From Doryteuthis pealeii (Eukaryota; Mollusca; Cephalopoda; Myopsida; Loliginidae): DNA of 64,000 bases. Below the pieces are notes generated by a model. That model saw only the letters and a list, made by a program, of their open reading frames with translations, ran no database searches and had not been told where the DNA came from. Made by a program: the position numbers and the translations under genes. The stretch lies in the NCBI GenBank assembly GCA_023376005.1, contig CM042152.1, positions 84,515,174-84,579,173 of the forward strand, written 5' to 3'. Below, in pieces: positions 22,790 to 34,802 of this stretch. Position 1 is the stretch's first letter, and each line of letters begins with the position of its first letter.

Positions 22790-23592
22790 TATATCTAAGT
22801 TAGAATAATTCAGTCATAAACTTGGTCTGATGATTGCATAGGTGATGATACTGACAATCTCCAAATGTTTTTGACTTTGTATCTGCACAATCCTAACTTC
22901 TGGCAAAGATACAAATCCAACCCTTCTTTCTACAACTATGGGTAAGATATGGCTGACTGGGCTCTTTAAACTTTGTGTGGCAACCAGTCTAGAAGAAGGA
23001 AAACTCTGAATTCAAACCTATTAACCTTCTCTTAAAAATCAAAACACAAGCTGCATTCTTTCCGTATGCTGCATTCCTTCTCTCATGTATTTTGTTTACA
23101 TCTGCCTGTTTTAATCAATTTCAGTCAAAATTATCCTGAAGATCCTAACAGTGAAACCTAGGTAGATATATTATGATTTTATTGGTTATCTAAACCAGCT
23201 CTACAAATATATTGATCACTTTTATATTCATTCATAATTCTGACTTATTTGGTTACTTCTTTGTATTGATGGTCAAAATTATGAATCGCTTGATTTTTTT
23301 GTCTTCTTGATTAAATCATCCTCTCTTCAAACACACACACACTCACACTCACACATACACACACATATATAAAATAATCCAAATGACTGGTAAGTAAGGG
23401 ATGATTCTATTTGGGATCATTGAAATCTCACTGTACAACCATACTGTATGCTCTTGTAGGTGCAAACATATAGATTCATACAAGGACTTTTATAAATCCC
23501 TCAGAGAGCTCAATGTATAATAACCAATAAATCAATTATATACAGAGCAATATTTTACTTTCAAAGAAAGTTATTAAGAAAGTTGTTGAAAG

Positions 23593-23640
<48 letters not shown>
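22790..23640. other. Repeat-derived DNA without a gene
   Basis: Includes the GGAAAACTCTGAATTCAAAC motif (22,998-23,017) seen at six places in the window, the TCCTGAAGATCCTAACAGTG..GAAACC variant (23,140-23,160), a CA microsatellite (23,332-23,364) and an (AT)n run (23,598-23,639). Mirrored at 35,316-36,182. Confidence 0.6.
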
Positions 23641-23644
<4 letters not shown>

Positions 23645-23909
23645 TTATTTTTGCTTGAAGGTAATTATAATGCATGTATCGCATAAAATTCGATAATTAT
23701 AATTATAATTGCCTTCAAGCAAAATATAAATAATAATTTATTCAACAATGCTTCTATAAAAAACAAACATCCAAAAATCTTATTCACTTCGCCGAAGAGC
23801 TTATGGCCGGGTTTGTTTACTACTCAATAAACGTCCCCTTACCTACTATGGTAGAGGCGTGTAGTATCATTGACAAGGTTAATTTTGCAGGGATTGTTCG
23901 CTATGTACT

Positions 23910-23976
23910 GGCGGCCGAACGGATATGGTCTCTGACTATGCCTGCTGAGGTCCCGGTTTTAATTCCTGTCGGAGGG
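23910..23976 (+). ncRNA. tRNA-like (pol III promoter) segment, copy L
   Basis: An A-box-like GGCCGAACGGATATGG and a B-box-like GGTCCCGGTTTTAATTCC are spaced about 40 nt apart, as in a tRNA with a normal anticodon arm. A GTCTCTGACTATGCCTGCTGA stretch sits between them. The R copy is closer to a tRNA (GGTGGCCGAACGGA and TTTCAATTCC). No clean acceptor stem forms, so this is a SINE-type head, not a tRNA gene. Confidence 0.55.
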
Positions 23977-23989
23977 GAGTCGTTAGTAT

Positions 23990-24035
23990 ACATCGCTGAT
24001 GAGACTTAATAAAGTTGAAACAGTCTGTATGGTGT
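23990..24035 (+). ncRNA. Hammerhead ribozyme, copy L
   Basis: Stem I strand ACATCG (23,990-23,995) is followed by the core CTGATGA (23,996-24,002). Stem II is GACTT-AATA(A loop)-AAGTT with a G.U closing pair. The core GAAA follows (24,017-24,020), then stem III ACA/TGT with a 3-nt loop (24,020-24,028) and cleavage-site A at 24,029 (GUA triplet). The other stem I strand is TGGTGT (24,030-24,035), giving six pairs with two wobbles. All invariant core bases are present. The very short stem III is typical of retroelement hammerheads that work as dimers. Activity is inferred, not shown. Confidence 0.75.
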
Positions 24036-24148
24036 TCTGCATAGCGAGCCATCCTTTGCTGGGATTCACTTGTCAAGATTATTTTCTATAATCATCGAAT
24101 TTTATGCGATACATGCATTATAATTGCCTTCAAGCAAAATATAAATAA

Positions 24149-24486
24149 TGTATACATATATATATATATAATAGATTGCTAATGCGCAACGTTTTTTATT
24201 TCCTCAATTGCTTTTTTATATATATGTATATACATTTGTCTCTGTGGTGATGGCACCTGGCTAATGAGTTTTTCTATTAAGTTTGGGTGTAGTGCATTTT
24301 AAGTTAGATGTGGCTGACCAGTTGCTTATATATTTATTTATATAGGTGTTAATGATATTCACATTTTATTACTATGCCTGGTAATTAAGTTTCATATGAA
24401 GTCCAAATAGATTATAGCTTTTTAATTTGTTTAACCATTTGTCTTCCAGCCTTTCAATTACTAATTTTATGTTGATGTTTGTATTA

Positions 24487-24488
<2 letters not shown>
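24149..24488. other. No gene; includes (AT)n
   Basis: A/T-rich DNA mirrored at 34,469-34,802 in R, with a short TATATA run next to the ribozyme element. No frame or fold that I can support. Confidence 0.5.

Positions 24489-24554
<66 letters not shown>
24489..24554. repeat. (CA)n-(GA)n microsatellite, copy L
   Basis: CACACA followed by a GAGAGA run, ending at GTCCCATCTATGGGTTAAAT, which begins a repeat related to the block at 12,075. The mirror is at 34,409-34,468. Confidence 0.95.
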
Positions 24555-24556
<2 letters not shown>

Positions 24557-24745
24557 CCATCTATGGGTTAAATAGAGTTTGAAAAAAAAATATGTTTAAA
24601 AAAATTGAGTTTAGGAAAAAAATTGAGTGCCCATCAAGAATGAATAAAACAAAATGTCTTCACATAAAATAACCCAACAAGGGTTGACATGCCATATAAT
24701 ATAATCCCCCCCCACACTCAATAAGAATTTAAGTAATATATAGAT
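24555..24745 (-). repeat. ATCTATGGGTTAAATAG to GGGTTGACATGCC repeat, copy L
   Basis: It starts TCCCATCTATGGGTTAAATA and runs to AACAAGGGTTGACATGCCAT. The same two borders, the same order and a similar spacing occur at 46,246-46,365. The GGGTTGA.ATGCC end also terminates units of the 5S-derived repeat, so this is likely the same SINE-type tail. The mirror is at 34,255-34,408. Confidence 0.55.
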
Positions 24746-26171
24746 TACATAAAATTAGTTGCTTCCCTTAGAACTGTCATATTGGTGGCGCCCTGACGTG
24801 ATAGCGTACACATCAGTACGACACCTACTCTAACCCAGTTTTCAAGCAGATCAACAATGAATCCTTTTAAACAGCGCAACTCTATATAAACATTGACTGT
24901 AAATGGTCCGAGTGGTTTTCATTAATTGAAAGAAGAAGAAGAAGAAGAAGAAAAACAAGGAAGAACGTCTTATCAGCTGTTGATAAAATGAACCAGTTTA
25001 ACAAGATAGTCTCTTCTTGCAAAACACTATGCTTTTTGTTCACCGAATTTTTGCCTCTTACGAAAACAATAAAAATATGACTGATAAAAAGGACAAACAA
25101 TCGTTCAAGGTAGACAACTCTTGAAAATAACTTGGACATTATCTCCCCTTAAATTCCGTCGCGAAATGCCAGAGCGCAACATGTTTTGTTGTCTGGGGTG
25201 TGTGGAATGGTTTTTGTCACGATCCCAGGGTAAAATTGACCTCAAAGAATGGGATGAAGCCAGAGAACTAATTACAGGTAAGAATAATCAGCGTATTCCT
25301 TTGTGTGTCACGTTTTGTGTGTGCCGTACACGCGCACCGAAAAATGGTATCGGGAAAAATTAAAGAAAAAAAAAAAAAAATTACCGTTTCATCTGTGTGC
25401 GAGAATAGAGAATTGATTTATTTTTAGGTATTTTTCTGACGTTCGTTTGGTAGATATCTAATACAAACAGCTTTTGCCTCGCTCGTCGTCAAAGTCATAT
25501 AAGATGTGTGTGTGTGTGCGTGTGTGTGCGCTCGTGAGTGAAAGAGAAAGAGAGAAAAAAAAGAAAGAAAGAGAAAGAAAGAGAAAGAAAGAAAGAAAGA
25601 AAGAAAGAAAGGAAGGCAAAAGCTAGAATGAATACATCTTGTAATATTGAACACAGTGGAGATGCTACTATTACTGCTTAGTCTAGTAGTAACGTTGTTA
25701 TTAAATGTCTTACTTACTGCAAAGTACTCCATGCGAATAGAAACAGGTTATACAAAAATGCTATGTTTCACGTCTGTATCATTATTACTTCTTTCTTGTC
25801 TTGCATGGATAAAATAAATATAAATAAATATAAATAAATAAATAAAGACTAGTTTATTCTCCATTTCTTTTCTTTTCTTTCTCAAGTCTCTTCTCTCTTT
25901 CTATCATTTCCTTAGTCTCTTCTCCCTTTCTTTCCCTAGTTTCTTCTCTTTTTTTCTTCTTTCTCTCGTTTCTTCTCTCTTTTATTTCTCTAGTCTCTTC
26001 CCTCTCTTTTTTTCCAATAGTCTCTTCCCTCTTTCATATCCCCTGTTTTTTTCTTTCTTCCTTTCTTTTCTTTCTCCAGCCTCTTCTATCTTTCTTTCCT
26101 TAACCTAATATCTTCTTTCTTTCTTCCTTCCTTTCCCTCGTCTCTTCTCTCTTTCTTTTACATCCTGGCCC

Positions 26172-26175
<4 letters not shown>

Positions 26176-26237
<62 letters not shown>
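26176..26237. repeat. (TC)n with polypyrimidine flank, copy L
   Basis: A pure CT run continues leftward as a polypyrimidine stretch to about 25,860. It is the mirror of the GA tracts at 10,036 and 32,734. Confidence 0.93.
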
Positions 26238-26240
<3 letters not shown>

Positions 26241-26379
26241 TTGTTCCATCTGTTTATTACCTATGTATCTCTTCCAAAATGTCGTCACCTTCCTGTTTAC
26301 TTTCCAAACAGAATTATTCTCTCTTCATTTTGCAATGACATCATTATCATCAACATTAAATGGTCATCAGCATCAATAA

Positions 26380-26386
26380 CAACCGC

Positions 26387-26436
<50 letters not shown>

Positions 26437-26590
26437 ACAACAACAACAACAACAACAACAATGACCACATCATTTTATTATTAATAGTAATAACCATTAT
26501 TATAACAATCCCTCTGTTACCCACAAAAAACCTTCCTATCACCACCATGACAACAACAACAACAACAACAACAACAATAATAATGATAAT
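26380..26590. repeat. (ATC)n/(AAC)n compound microsatellite, copy L
   Basis: ATC then AAC repeats, with a second AAC tract at 26,550-26,575. Mirror of 9,685-9,893 and 32,395-32,590. Confidence 0.92.
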
Positions 26591-26599
26591 AATAATAAA

Positions 26600-27035
26600 A
26601 TTCTCTGGGACTTTGAGATAAAGACGGATCCCCCTATCCCAGCCAGGAGACCAGACCTAGTGTTGATTAACAAAAAAAAAAAAGAGAACTTGCCAACTAG
26701 TGGACTTTGCGGTTCTAGCAGATCACAGGGTGAAGCTGAAGGAAAATGAAAAGATGGATAAATACCTGGACCTTGCCAGAGAATTGAAAAAGCTGTGGAA
26801 TATGAGGGTGAAAATGATACCAATTGTAATTGGTGCACTTGGAATGGTCCCAATAAACTTGGAAAAAAGACTGAAGGATCTGGAAATCATAGGAAGAATT
26901 GAGACCATCCAGACTGCTGCACTGCTGCAATTGGCCAGAATACCCAGAAGAGTCCTGGAAACCTGAAGAGACATATTGTCACTCAGACTCCAGTGAAATA
27001 CCATCAGCTAACGCTGGCGTGAAAAACTTACAGGA
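26600..27035 (+). pseudogene. Non-LTR retrotransposon C-terminal fragment, copy L
   Basis: The plus frame 26,700-26,966 carries DFAVLADHRVKLKENEK, KYLDLARELKKLWNMRVK and IPIVIGALGMVP. It differs from segment A by shared changes also seen in R (ETIQTAALLQL instead of AIIQTTALLQL). Only the 3' end of the ORF is present, so it is inactive. Confidence 0.85.
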
Positions 27036-27379
27036 GTGAAAATAACAATAATGATAATAGTAATAATGATAATAATAATAATGCTTCTACTGCTTATAAT
27101 GATAATGATGATGATAATAATAATAATAATGATGATGATAATAATAATAATAATAATAAGCAGAAGCACTGATAACAAAACTAAAAGGAAGTTTAATCCT
27201 TTTCTCTAACATGATAAAAAATATGTTTTATATTTAGAATCTTACTCCACCATGCGCAAGAAAAGAAAGATATTTATTTATATATTACTAACACTGTGTG
27301 TGTGTGTGTGCGTGTGTGTGTTACTGTAATCCAGAAAAAAACAGGACATCATATGTTATATACCTATGAATAAATGGCA

Positions 27380-27410
<31 letters not shown>

Positions 27411-27656
27411 AAGGAGAGATGAGGGGATGATAGATTTGGTTATTACTTTTCTCTGCCTACTTATTTTATCGGACATTTCCTCAGGGCTGATTCTCTGGGC
27501 TGATTCTATTTCTTGTTCGGGCTGGGCAGTCTTCTCATCTCTTGTTGATTAATTAACAAAGACTTGTTGTTTTTCTATTTCTTTATTAAAAACAACCCCT
27601 GCCCAAAACCGTGTGGTGAGAAGCGTCATCTTGAGAGAATGTGTTCTTTTGTGTGA

Positions 27657-27724
27657 GTAAGCCAACATATAAGAATTATCGAAACACAATTTTGATTTTT
27701 GATAATTCTTATATGTTGGCTTAC
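27657..27724. repeat. 24-bp stem hairpin, copy L
   Basis: Perfect inverted 24-mers (27,657-27,680 and 27,701-27,724) around a 20-nt A/T-rich loop. The stem matches segment A exactly. Confidence 0.85.
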
Positions 27725-27964
27725 ATCCACAACAAAAGACTTAGACAAATCTTTGAAGCCAGTGCTATAAGTAACATAGATAATGTTAATTATAGACCTG
27801 GTTTCTTTAACATATCCCAACACATAGGCAAATCAATAATCAATAGCTATAAAATTACAAACCCTGGCCATAACAATAACAATACAACATAATATGTCTA
27901 TGCATGCGTATGTATATGTATGTATGTATGTGTATATGTGTGTGTATATGTATATATGTATGTA

Positions 27965-28590
27965 TAGTAGCCCCTGGGGAAGACTGCCCACCCAGATATC
28001 TGGGAAGGAGCAAATATCAAGCTGGCCAGTAGCCTGCGCTGGTGCTGTTCACATTAACAGAATGAAAACATTACAACAAACCTAGGCTAACAATAGCCAC
28101 CTGAAATTTTTGGACATCTCCCGGGGCCCTGGACAATGAACTGGAGCCGTGGCAAAGAACTCTCGATATGGGGCAGACATCTTGAGCCTTGCGGAAGTCC
28201 GCTTCAGTGAGGAAGACCCAATTGACAGGGGTGGGGTCCGGGTACACATTCTTTTGTATAAGCAGCCTCATGGTAGCTGTCTGGAATTGAGGTAAGGCAG
28301 CTCAAGCACCCCATCCTAAAGTGGCCTCGGCGTAAGCGGCACATGACGGACGGCATGGAAACATCTCCTACATCTGGGACTGACCACATGTTTGACCTAT
28401 GTGGCAGGGCCTGCCTGTCGAGGGTTGGGCTTCTCGGTCACATATGGTCGCATGCGAGTGGAAACGTAGAAGAGGTTTCATGTGTGACAGCAAAGAAACA
28501 AACTTGAATTAGGGGACACTTGACGTGCTCACATCCGAACTACTTGAGAAATGGCCTTATTCTGTGAAGAAGTGGCAATCACCGTATATA
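27965..28590 (-). repeat. GC-richer repeat unit with an open frame, copy L
   Basis: Inverted copy of 7,131-7,742. A one-base difference near 28,217 splits the frame into two overlapping ones (28,071-28,271 and 28,204-28,389). No domain recognised. Confidence 0.5.
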
Positions 28591-29148
28591 TATATGCAGA
28601 TGTATTGTCTGCCTATATATATATATGTATGTGTATATGTTGCTAAACATTTTATCAATTAACAATTTTCTCATTTCTACACATTAATATTCATATGAAA
28701 TAGGTCATAACCTTATTTAACATCTACTCGTGGACAATTCCACGTTCGACATGCGACGGTTTCTGATCATCAATTTTCGCTTTCACATGCAATGATCGCG
28801 TCATCAGCTTTCATATAAAAATGCCAAGTAAATAACGGTAAATAACCTTTTATCACACATTCAACATACACTGAACATCTTTCATCTTTTACTCATACAA
28901 ATTTTAAAATGTTCAGAAGAAGGTTTCATTTTGAAAAAAAAACCGGAAAACTTAAGTATCGACATAAAGAGTTTCCATTTTCATGACATCCTGTGTTTGT
29001 TTCTTTAAAAATTTTCTCCACATACATTAAGTATATTTATTACGGTCATATCCATGTATAACAGAGAGCCTTGCTACGCTAATACGGTAAACGTCAGTTA
29101 AATTCCCTTCCAAAGAGCTTTACCGGGTTTGGGAGCATATATTACAGT

Positions 29149-29876
29149 CATCCACAGTACTGTGTTTTCAATGTATCACATCTCTTCAGTGTGGCTTAAC
29201 TAAAACAACTACTTCTAGCCGGGAGCGAAAACCTGACTGATTTTTCATCAGTCTGATTCCTTACTCTCGCCATCAGCACCTACCAGTAAGAATCAAGGGT
29301 GCACATAGTGTAATGGTTATCATTTTTGCATTCACATAATCCTAATACTCTTGGAAAGGTATGCATCCAACTATTTTCCTTTCAGCTGGGGTACACCTAA
29401 GCAGATTGGCTTCTTAATCACTCGGCTATCCGCACCTACAGACTGGAGGAGGATTTTCACTGATAAATATATGCATCTGTATATATGTAAAGGCTGCCAT
29501 GGAGTGCTCCATCGCTCAATTTTTAAGCAAAGTTCAACAGGTGGGAATTCAGAGTTTTCCTTCTCCTAAACTGGTTGCTATACCAAGGTTAAAGAGCCCA
29601 ATCTGCTTTAAGGTGTACCCCAGCTGAAAGGAAAATAGTTGGATGCATACCTTTTCCCAAGAGTATTAGGATTATGTGAAATGCAAAAAAATGATAACCA
29701 TTACACTATGTGCACCTTGATTCTTACTGGTAGGTGCTGATGGCGAGAAGGTAAGGAATCAGACTGATGAAAAATCAGTCAGGTTTCGCTCCCGGCTAGA
29801 AGTAGTTGTTTAGTTAAGCCACACTGAAGAGATGTGATACATTGAAACACAGTATCTGTGGATGACTGTAATATAT
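29149..29876. mobile_element. MITE at the palindrome centre
   Basis: Both ends carry the 6,013-6,570 MITE terminus: 29,149 GTCATCCACAGTACTGTG and 29,858 CAGTATCTGTGGATGAC. From 29,149 to 29,410 the sequence is the reverse complement of 29,597-29,876, the right half of the MITE. The spacer 29,411-29,596 matches the middle of the intact copy (6,111-6,290). The left half of the element has therefore been replaced by an inverted right half. Confidence 0.75.
29411..29596 (+). other. 186-bp palindrome spacer
   Basis: The only stretch of the inverted repeat without a mirror partner. It begins TTCTTAATCACTCGGCTATC and includes GGCTGCCATGGAGTGCTCCA. It is collinear with segment A from 6,111. Confidence 0.85.
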
Positions 29877-30424
29877 GCTCCCAAACCCGGTAAAGCTCTT
29901 TGGAAGGGAATTTAACTGACGTTTACCGTCATTAGCGTAAGCAAGGCTCTCTGTTATACATGGATATGACGTAATAAATATACTTATGTATGTGGAGAAA
30001 ATTTTTTAAAGAAAACAAACACAGGATGTCAATGAACAATGGAAACTCTTTATGTCGATACTTAAGTATTTCGGTTTTTTTTCAAAATGAAACCTTCTTC
30101 TGAACATTTAAAATTTGTATGAGTAAAAGATGAAAGATGTTCAGTGTATGTTGAATGTGTGATAAAAGGTTATTTACCGTTATTTACTTGGCATTTTTAT
30201 ATGAAAGCTGATGACGCGATCATTGCATGTGAAAGCGAAAATTGATGATCAGAAACCGTCGCATGTCGAACGTGAATTGTCCACGAGTAGATGTTAAATA
30301 AGGTTATGACCTATTTCATATGAATATTAATGTGTAGAAATGAGAAAATTGTTAATTGATAAAATGTTTGCACACATATACACATACATATATATATAGG
30401 CAGACAATACATCTGCATATATAT

Positions 30425-31050
30425 ATACGGTGATTGCCACTTCTTCACAGAATAAGGCCATTTCTACAAGTAGTTCGGATGTGAGCACGTCAAGTGTCCC
30501 CTAATTCAAGTTTGTTTCTTTGCTGTCACACATGAACCTCTTTCTACGTTTCCACTCGCATGCGACCATATGTGACCGAGAAGCCCAACCCTCGACAGGC
30601 AGGCCCTGCCACATAGGTCAAACATGTGGTTCAGTCCCAGATGTAGGAGATGTTTCCATGCCGTCCGTCATGTGCCGCTTACGCCGAGGCCACTTTAGGA
30701 TGGGGTGCTTGAGCTGCCTTACCTCAATTCCAGACAGCTACCATGAGGCTGCTTATACAAAAGAATGTGTACCCGGACCCCACCCCTGTCAATTGGGTCT
30801 TCCTCACTGAAGCGGACTTCCGCAAGGCTCAAGATGTCTGCCCCATATCGAGAGTTCTTTGCCACGGCTCCAGTTCATTGTCCAGGGCCCCGGGAGATGT
30901 CCAAAAATTTCAGGTGGCTATTGTTAGCCTAGGTTGTTGTAATGTTTTCATTCTGTTAATGTGAAACAGTCACCAGCCGCAGGCTACTGGCCAGCTTGAT
31001 ATTTGCTCCTTCCCAGATATCTGGGTGGGCAGTCTTCCCAGGGGCTACTA
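30425..31050 (+). repeat. GC-richer repeat unit with an open frame, copy R
   Basis: Direct copy of 7,131-7,742. Two overlapping frames, 30,520-30,810 and 30,743-30,964, together cover the 105-residue frame of segment A. No domain recognised. Confidence 0.5.
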
Positions 31051-31266
31051 TACATACATATATACATATACACACATATACATATACATACATACATACG
31101 CATGCATAGACATATTGTTATTGTTATGGCCATAATTTTTATAGCTATTGATTATTGATTTGCCTATGTGTTGGGATATGTTAAAGAAACCAGGTCTATA
31201 ATTAACATTATCTATGTTACTATAGCACTGGCTTCAAAGATTTGTCTAAGTCTTTTGTTGTGGATG

Positions 31267-31330
31267 TAAGCCAACAATAAGAATTATCAAAATCAAAATT
31301 GTGTTTCGATAATTCTTATATGTTGCTTAC
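31267..31330. repeat. Hairpin with matched deletions, copy R
   Basis: As at 7,989-8,055, but one T of the left stem (CCAACAATAAG) and one G of the right stem (GTTGCTTAC) are missing, so pairing is slightly shortened. Confidence 0.8.
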
Positions 31331-31575
31331 TCACACAAAAGAACACATTCTCTCAAGATGACGCTTCACCACACGGTTTTGGGCAGGGTTGTTTTTAATA
31401 AAGAAAATAGAAAAACAACAAGTCTTTGTTAATTAATCAACAAGAGATGAGAAGACTGCCCAGCCCGAACAAGAAATAGAATCAGCCCAGAGAATCAGCC
31501 CTGAGGAAATGTCCGATAAAATAAGTAGCAGAGAGAAAAGTAATAACCAAATCTATCATCCCCTCATCTCTCCTT

Positions 31576-31606
<31 letters not shown>

Positions 31607-31944
31607 TGCCATTTATTCATAGGTATATAACATATGATGTCCTGTTTTTTCTGGATTACAGTAACACACACACGCACACACACACACACAGTGTTAGAAA
31701 TATAAATAAATATCTTTCTTTTCTTGCGCATGGTGGAGTAAGATTCTAAATATAAAACATATTTTTTATCATGTTAGAGAAAAGGATTAAACTTCCTTTT
31801 AGTTTTGTTATCAGTGCTTCTGCTATATTATTATATTATTTATCATCATCATATTATTATTATTATCATCATCATTATCATTATAAGCAGTAGAAGCATT
31901 ATTATTATTATCATTATTACTATTATCATTATTGTTATTTTCAC

Positions 31945-32385
31945 TCCTGTAAGTTTTTCACGCCAGCGTTAGCTGATGGTATTTCACTGGAGTCTGAGTG
32001 ACAATATGTCTCTTCAGGTTTCCAGGACTCTTCTGGGTATTCTGGCCAATTGCAGCAGTGCAGCAGTCTGGATGGTCTCAATTCTTCCTATGATTTCCAG
32101 ATCCTTCAGTCTTTTTTCCAAGTTTATTGGGACCATTCCAAGTGCACCAATTACAATTGGTATCATTTTCACCCTCATATTCCACAGCTTTTTCAATTCT
32201 CTGGCAAGGTCCAGGTATTTATCCATCTTTTCATTTCCTTCAGCTTCACCCTGTGATCTGCTAGAACCGCAAAGTCCACTAGTTGGCAAGTTCTCTTTTT
32301 TTTTTGTTAATCAACACTAGGTCTGGTCTCCTGGCTGGGATAGGGGATCCGTCTTTATCTCAAAGTCCCAGAGAATTTATTATTA
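31945..32385 (-). pseudogene. Non-LTR retrotransposon C-terminal fragment, copy R
   Basis: Minus-strand copy of the LINE tail. The 32,014-32,289 frame keeps KYLDLARELKKLWNMRVK and IPIVIGALGMVP, but a one-base deletion near 32,235 changes its N-terminal part. Inactive. Confidence 0.85.
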
Positions 32386-32394
32386 TTATCATTA

Positions 32395-32533
32395 TTATTG
32401 TTGTTGTTGTTGTTGTTGTTGTTGTCATGGTGGTGATAGGAAGGTTTTGTGGGTAACAGAGGGATTGTTATAATAATGGTTATTACTATTAATAATAAAA
32501 TGATGTGGTCATTGTTGTTGTTGTTGTTGTTGT

Positions 32534-32583
<50 letters not shown>

Positions 32584-32590
32584 GCGGTTG
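32395..32590. repeat. (GTT)n/(GAT)n compound microsatellite, copy R
   Basis: Longer GAT and shorter GTT blocks than in segment A. Confidence 0.92.
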
Positions 32591-32729
32591 TTATTGATGC
32601 TGATGACCATTTAATGTTGATGATAATGATGTCATTGCAAAATGAAGAGAGAATAATTCTGTTTGGAAAGTAAACAGGAAGGTGACGACATTTTGGAAGA
32701 GATACATAGGTAATAAACAGATGGAACAA

Positions 32730-32733
<4 letters not shown>

Positions 32734-32800
<67 letters not shown>

Positions 32801-33115
32801 GGGGCCCAGGAAGTAAAAGAAAGAGAGAAGAGACGAGGGAAAGGAAGGAAAGAAAGAAAGAAGATATAGGTTAAGGAAAGAAAGATAGAAGAGGCTGGAG
32901 AAAGAAAAGAAAGGAAGAAAGAAAAAACAGGGGATATGAAAGAGGAAGAGACTATTGGAAAAAAAGAGAGGGAAGAGACTAGAGAAATAAAAGAGAGAAG
33001 AAACGAGAGAAAGAAGAAAAAAGAGAAGAAACTAGGGAAAGAAAGGGAGAAGAGACTAAGGAAATGATAGAAGAGAGAAGAGACTTGAGAAAGAAAAGAA
33101 AAGAAATGGAGAATA
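32734..33115 (+). repeat. (GA)n and polypurine tract, copy R
   Basis: A GA run to about 32,798, then a polypurine stretch of AGAGAAGAGAC and GGAAAGAAAG units, collinear with 10,036-10,425. Confidence 0.9.
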
Positions 33116-34405
33116 AACTAGTCTTTATTATTTATTATATTTTATATTTTATTTTATCCATGCAAGACAAGAAAGAAGTAATAATGATACAGACGTGAAA
33201 CATAGCATTTTGTATAACCTGTTTCTATTCGCATGGAGTACTTTGCAGTAAGTAAGACATTTAATAACAACGTTACTACTAGACTAAGCAGTAATAGTAG
33301 CATCTCCACTGTGTTCAATATTACAAGATGTATTCATTCTAGCTTTTGCCTTCCTTTCTTTCTTTCTTTCTTCTTTCTCTCTCTTTCTCTTTCTTTTTTT
33401 TTTCTCTCTTTCTCTTTCACTCACGAGCGCACACACACGCACACACACACACATCTTATATGACTTTGACGACGAGCGAGGCAAAAGCTGTTTGTATTAG
33501 ATATCTACCAAACGAACGTCAGAAAAATACCTAAAAATAAATCAATTCTCTATTCTCGCACACAGATGAAACGGTAATTTTTTTTTTTTTTTTCTTTAAT
33601 TTTTCCCGATACCATTTTTCGGTTGCGCGTGTACGGCACACACAAAACGTGACACACAAAGGAATACGCTGATTATTCTTACCTGTAATTAGTTCTCTGG
33701 CTTCATCCCATTCTTTGAGGTCAATTTTACCCTGGGATCGTGACAAAAAACCATTCCACACACCCCAGACAACAAAACATGTTGCGCTCTGGCATTTCGC
33801 GACGGAATTTAAGGGAGATAATGTCCAAGTTATTTTCAAGAGTTGTCTACCTTGAACGATTGTTTGTCCTTTTTATCAGTCATATTTTTATGTTTTCGTA
33901 AGAGGCAAAAATTCGGTGAACAAAAAGCATAGTGTTTTGCAAGAAGCGACTATCTTGTTAAACTGGTTCATTTTATCAACAGCTGATAAGACGTTCTTCC
34001 TTGTTTCTTCTTCTTCTTCTTCTTCTTCTTTCAATTAATGAAAACCACTCGGACCATTTACAGTCAATGTTTATATAGAGTTGCGCTGTTTAAAAGGATT
34101 CATTGTTGATCTGCTTGAAAACTGGGTTAGAGTAGGTGTCGTACTGATGTGTACGCTATCACGTCAGGGCGCCACCAATATGACAGTTCTAAGGGAAGCA
34201 ACTAATTTTATGTAATCTATATATTACTTAAATTCTTATTGAGTGTGGGGGGTGGGGATTATATTATATGGCATGTCAACCCTTGTTGGGTTATTTTATG
34301 ATGAAGACATTTTGTTTTATTCATTCTTGATGGGCACTCAATTTTTTCCTAAACTCAATTTTTTTAAACATATTTTTTTTCAAACTCTATTTAACCCATA
34401 GATGG

Positions 34406-34408
<3 letters not shown>

Positions 34409-34468
<60 letters not shown>
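34409..34468. repeat. (TC)n-(TG)n microsatellite, copy R
   Basis: CT run followed by GTGTGT. Mirror of 24,489-24,554. Confidence 0.95.
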
Positions 34469-34469
<1 letters not shown>

Positions 34470-34802
34470 TAATACAAACATCAACATAAAATTAGTAATT
34501 GAAAGGCTGGAAGACAAATGGTTAAACAAATTAAAAAGCTATAATCTATTTGAACTTGATATGAAACTTGATTACCAGGCATAGTAATAAAATGTGGGTA
34601 TCATTAACACCTATATAAATAAATATATAAGCAACTGGTCAGCCACATCTAACTTGAAATGCACTACACCCAAACTTAATAGAAAAACTCATTAGCCAGG
34701 TGCCATCACCACAGAGACAAATGTATATACGTATATATAAAAAAGCAATTGAAGAAATAAAAAACGTTGCGCATTAGCAATCTATTATATATATATATAT
34801 GT

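Larger units (their letters stand above)
23641..24148 (+). mobile_element. Inverted-repeat element with tRNA-like head and hammerhead ribozyme, copy L
   Basis: The ~60-bp ends are inverted (TTGCTTGAAGG..TGCATGTATCGCATAAAATT at 23,651-23,690 and its complement at about 24,094-24,140). Within the left end, 23,700-23,730 is a further inverse, so that end can itself fold back. The interior is G+C-richer and carries an A-box-like GGCCGAACGGA (23,913-23,923) and a B-box-like GGTTTTAATTCC (23,954-23,965; GGTTTCAATTCC in R), then the ribozyme. The 68-codon frame over this interior is not thought to be a protein. Hammerheads are known in Penelope-like elements, retrozymes and some SINEs; which class this belongs to is open. 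Confidence 0.72.

Noticed and set aside
23803..24009. 68-codon frame conserved in both arms as a small protein
   Set aside because: The DNA is better explained by a tRNA-like segment followed by a hammerhead; two of the substitutions between arms improve the tRNA-like boxes.
24489..24554. Signal peptide-like frame (MGLSLSLS...)
   Set aside because: Encoded by a (GA)n/(CA)n microsatellite.
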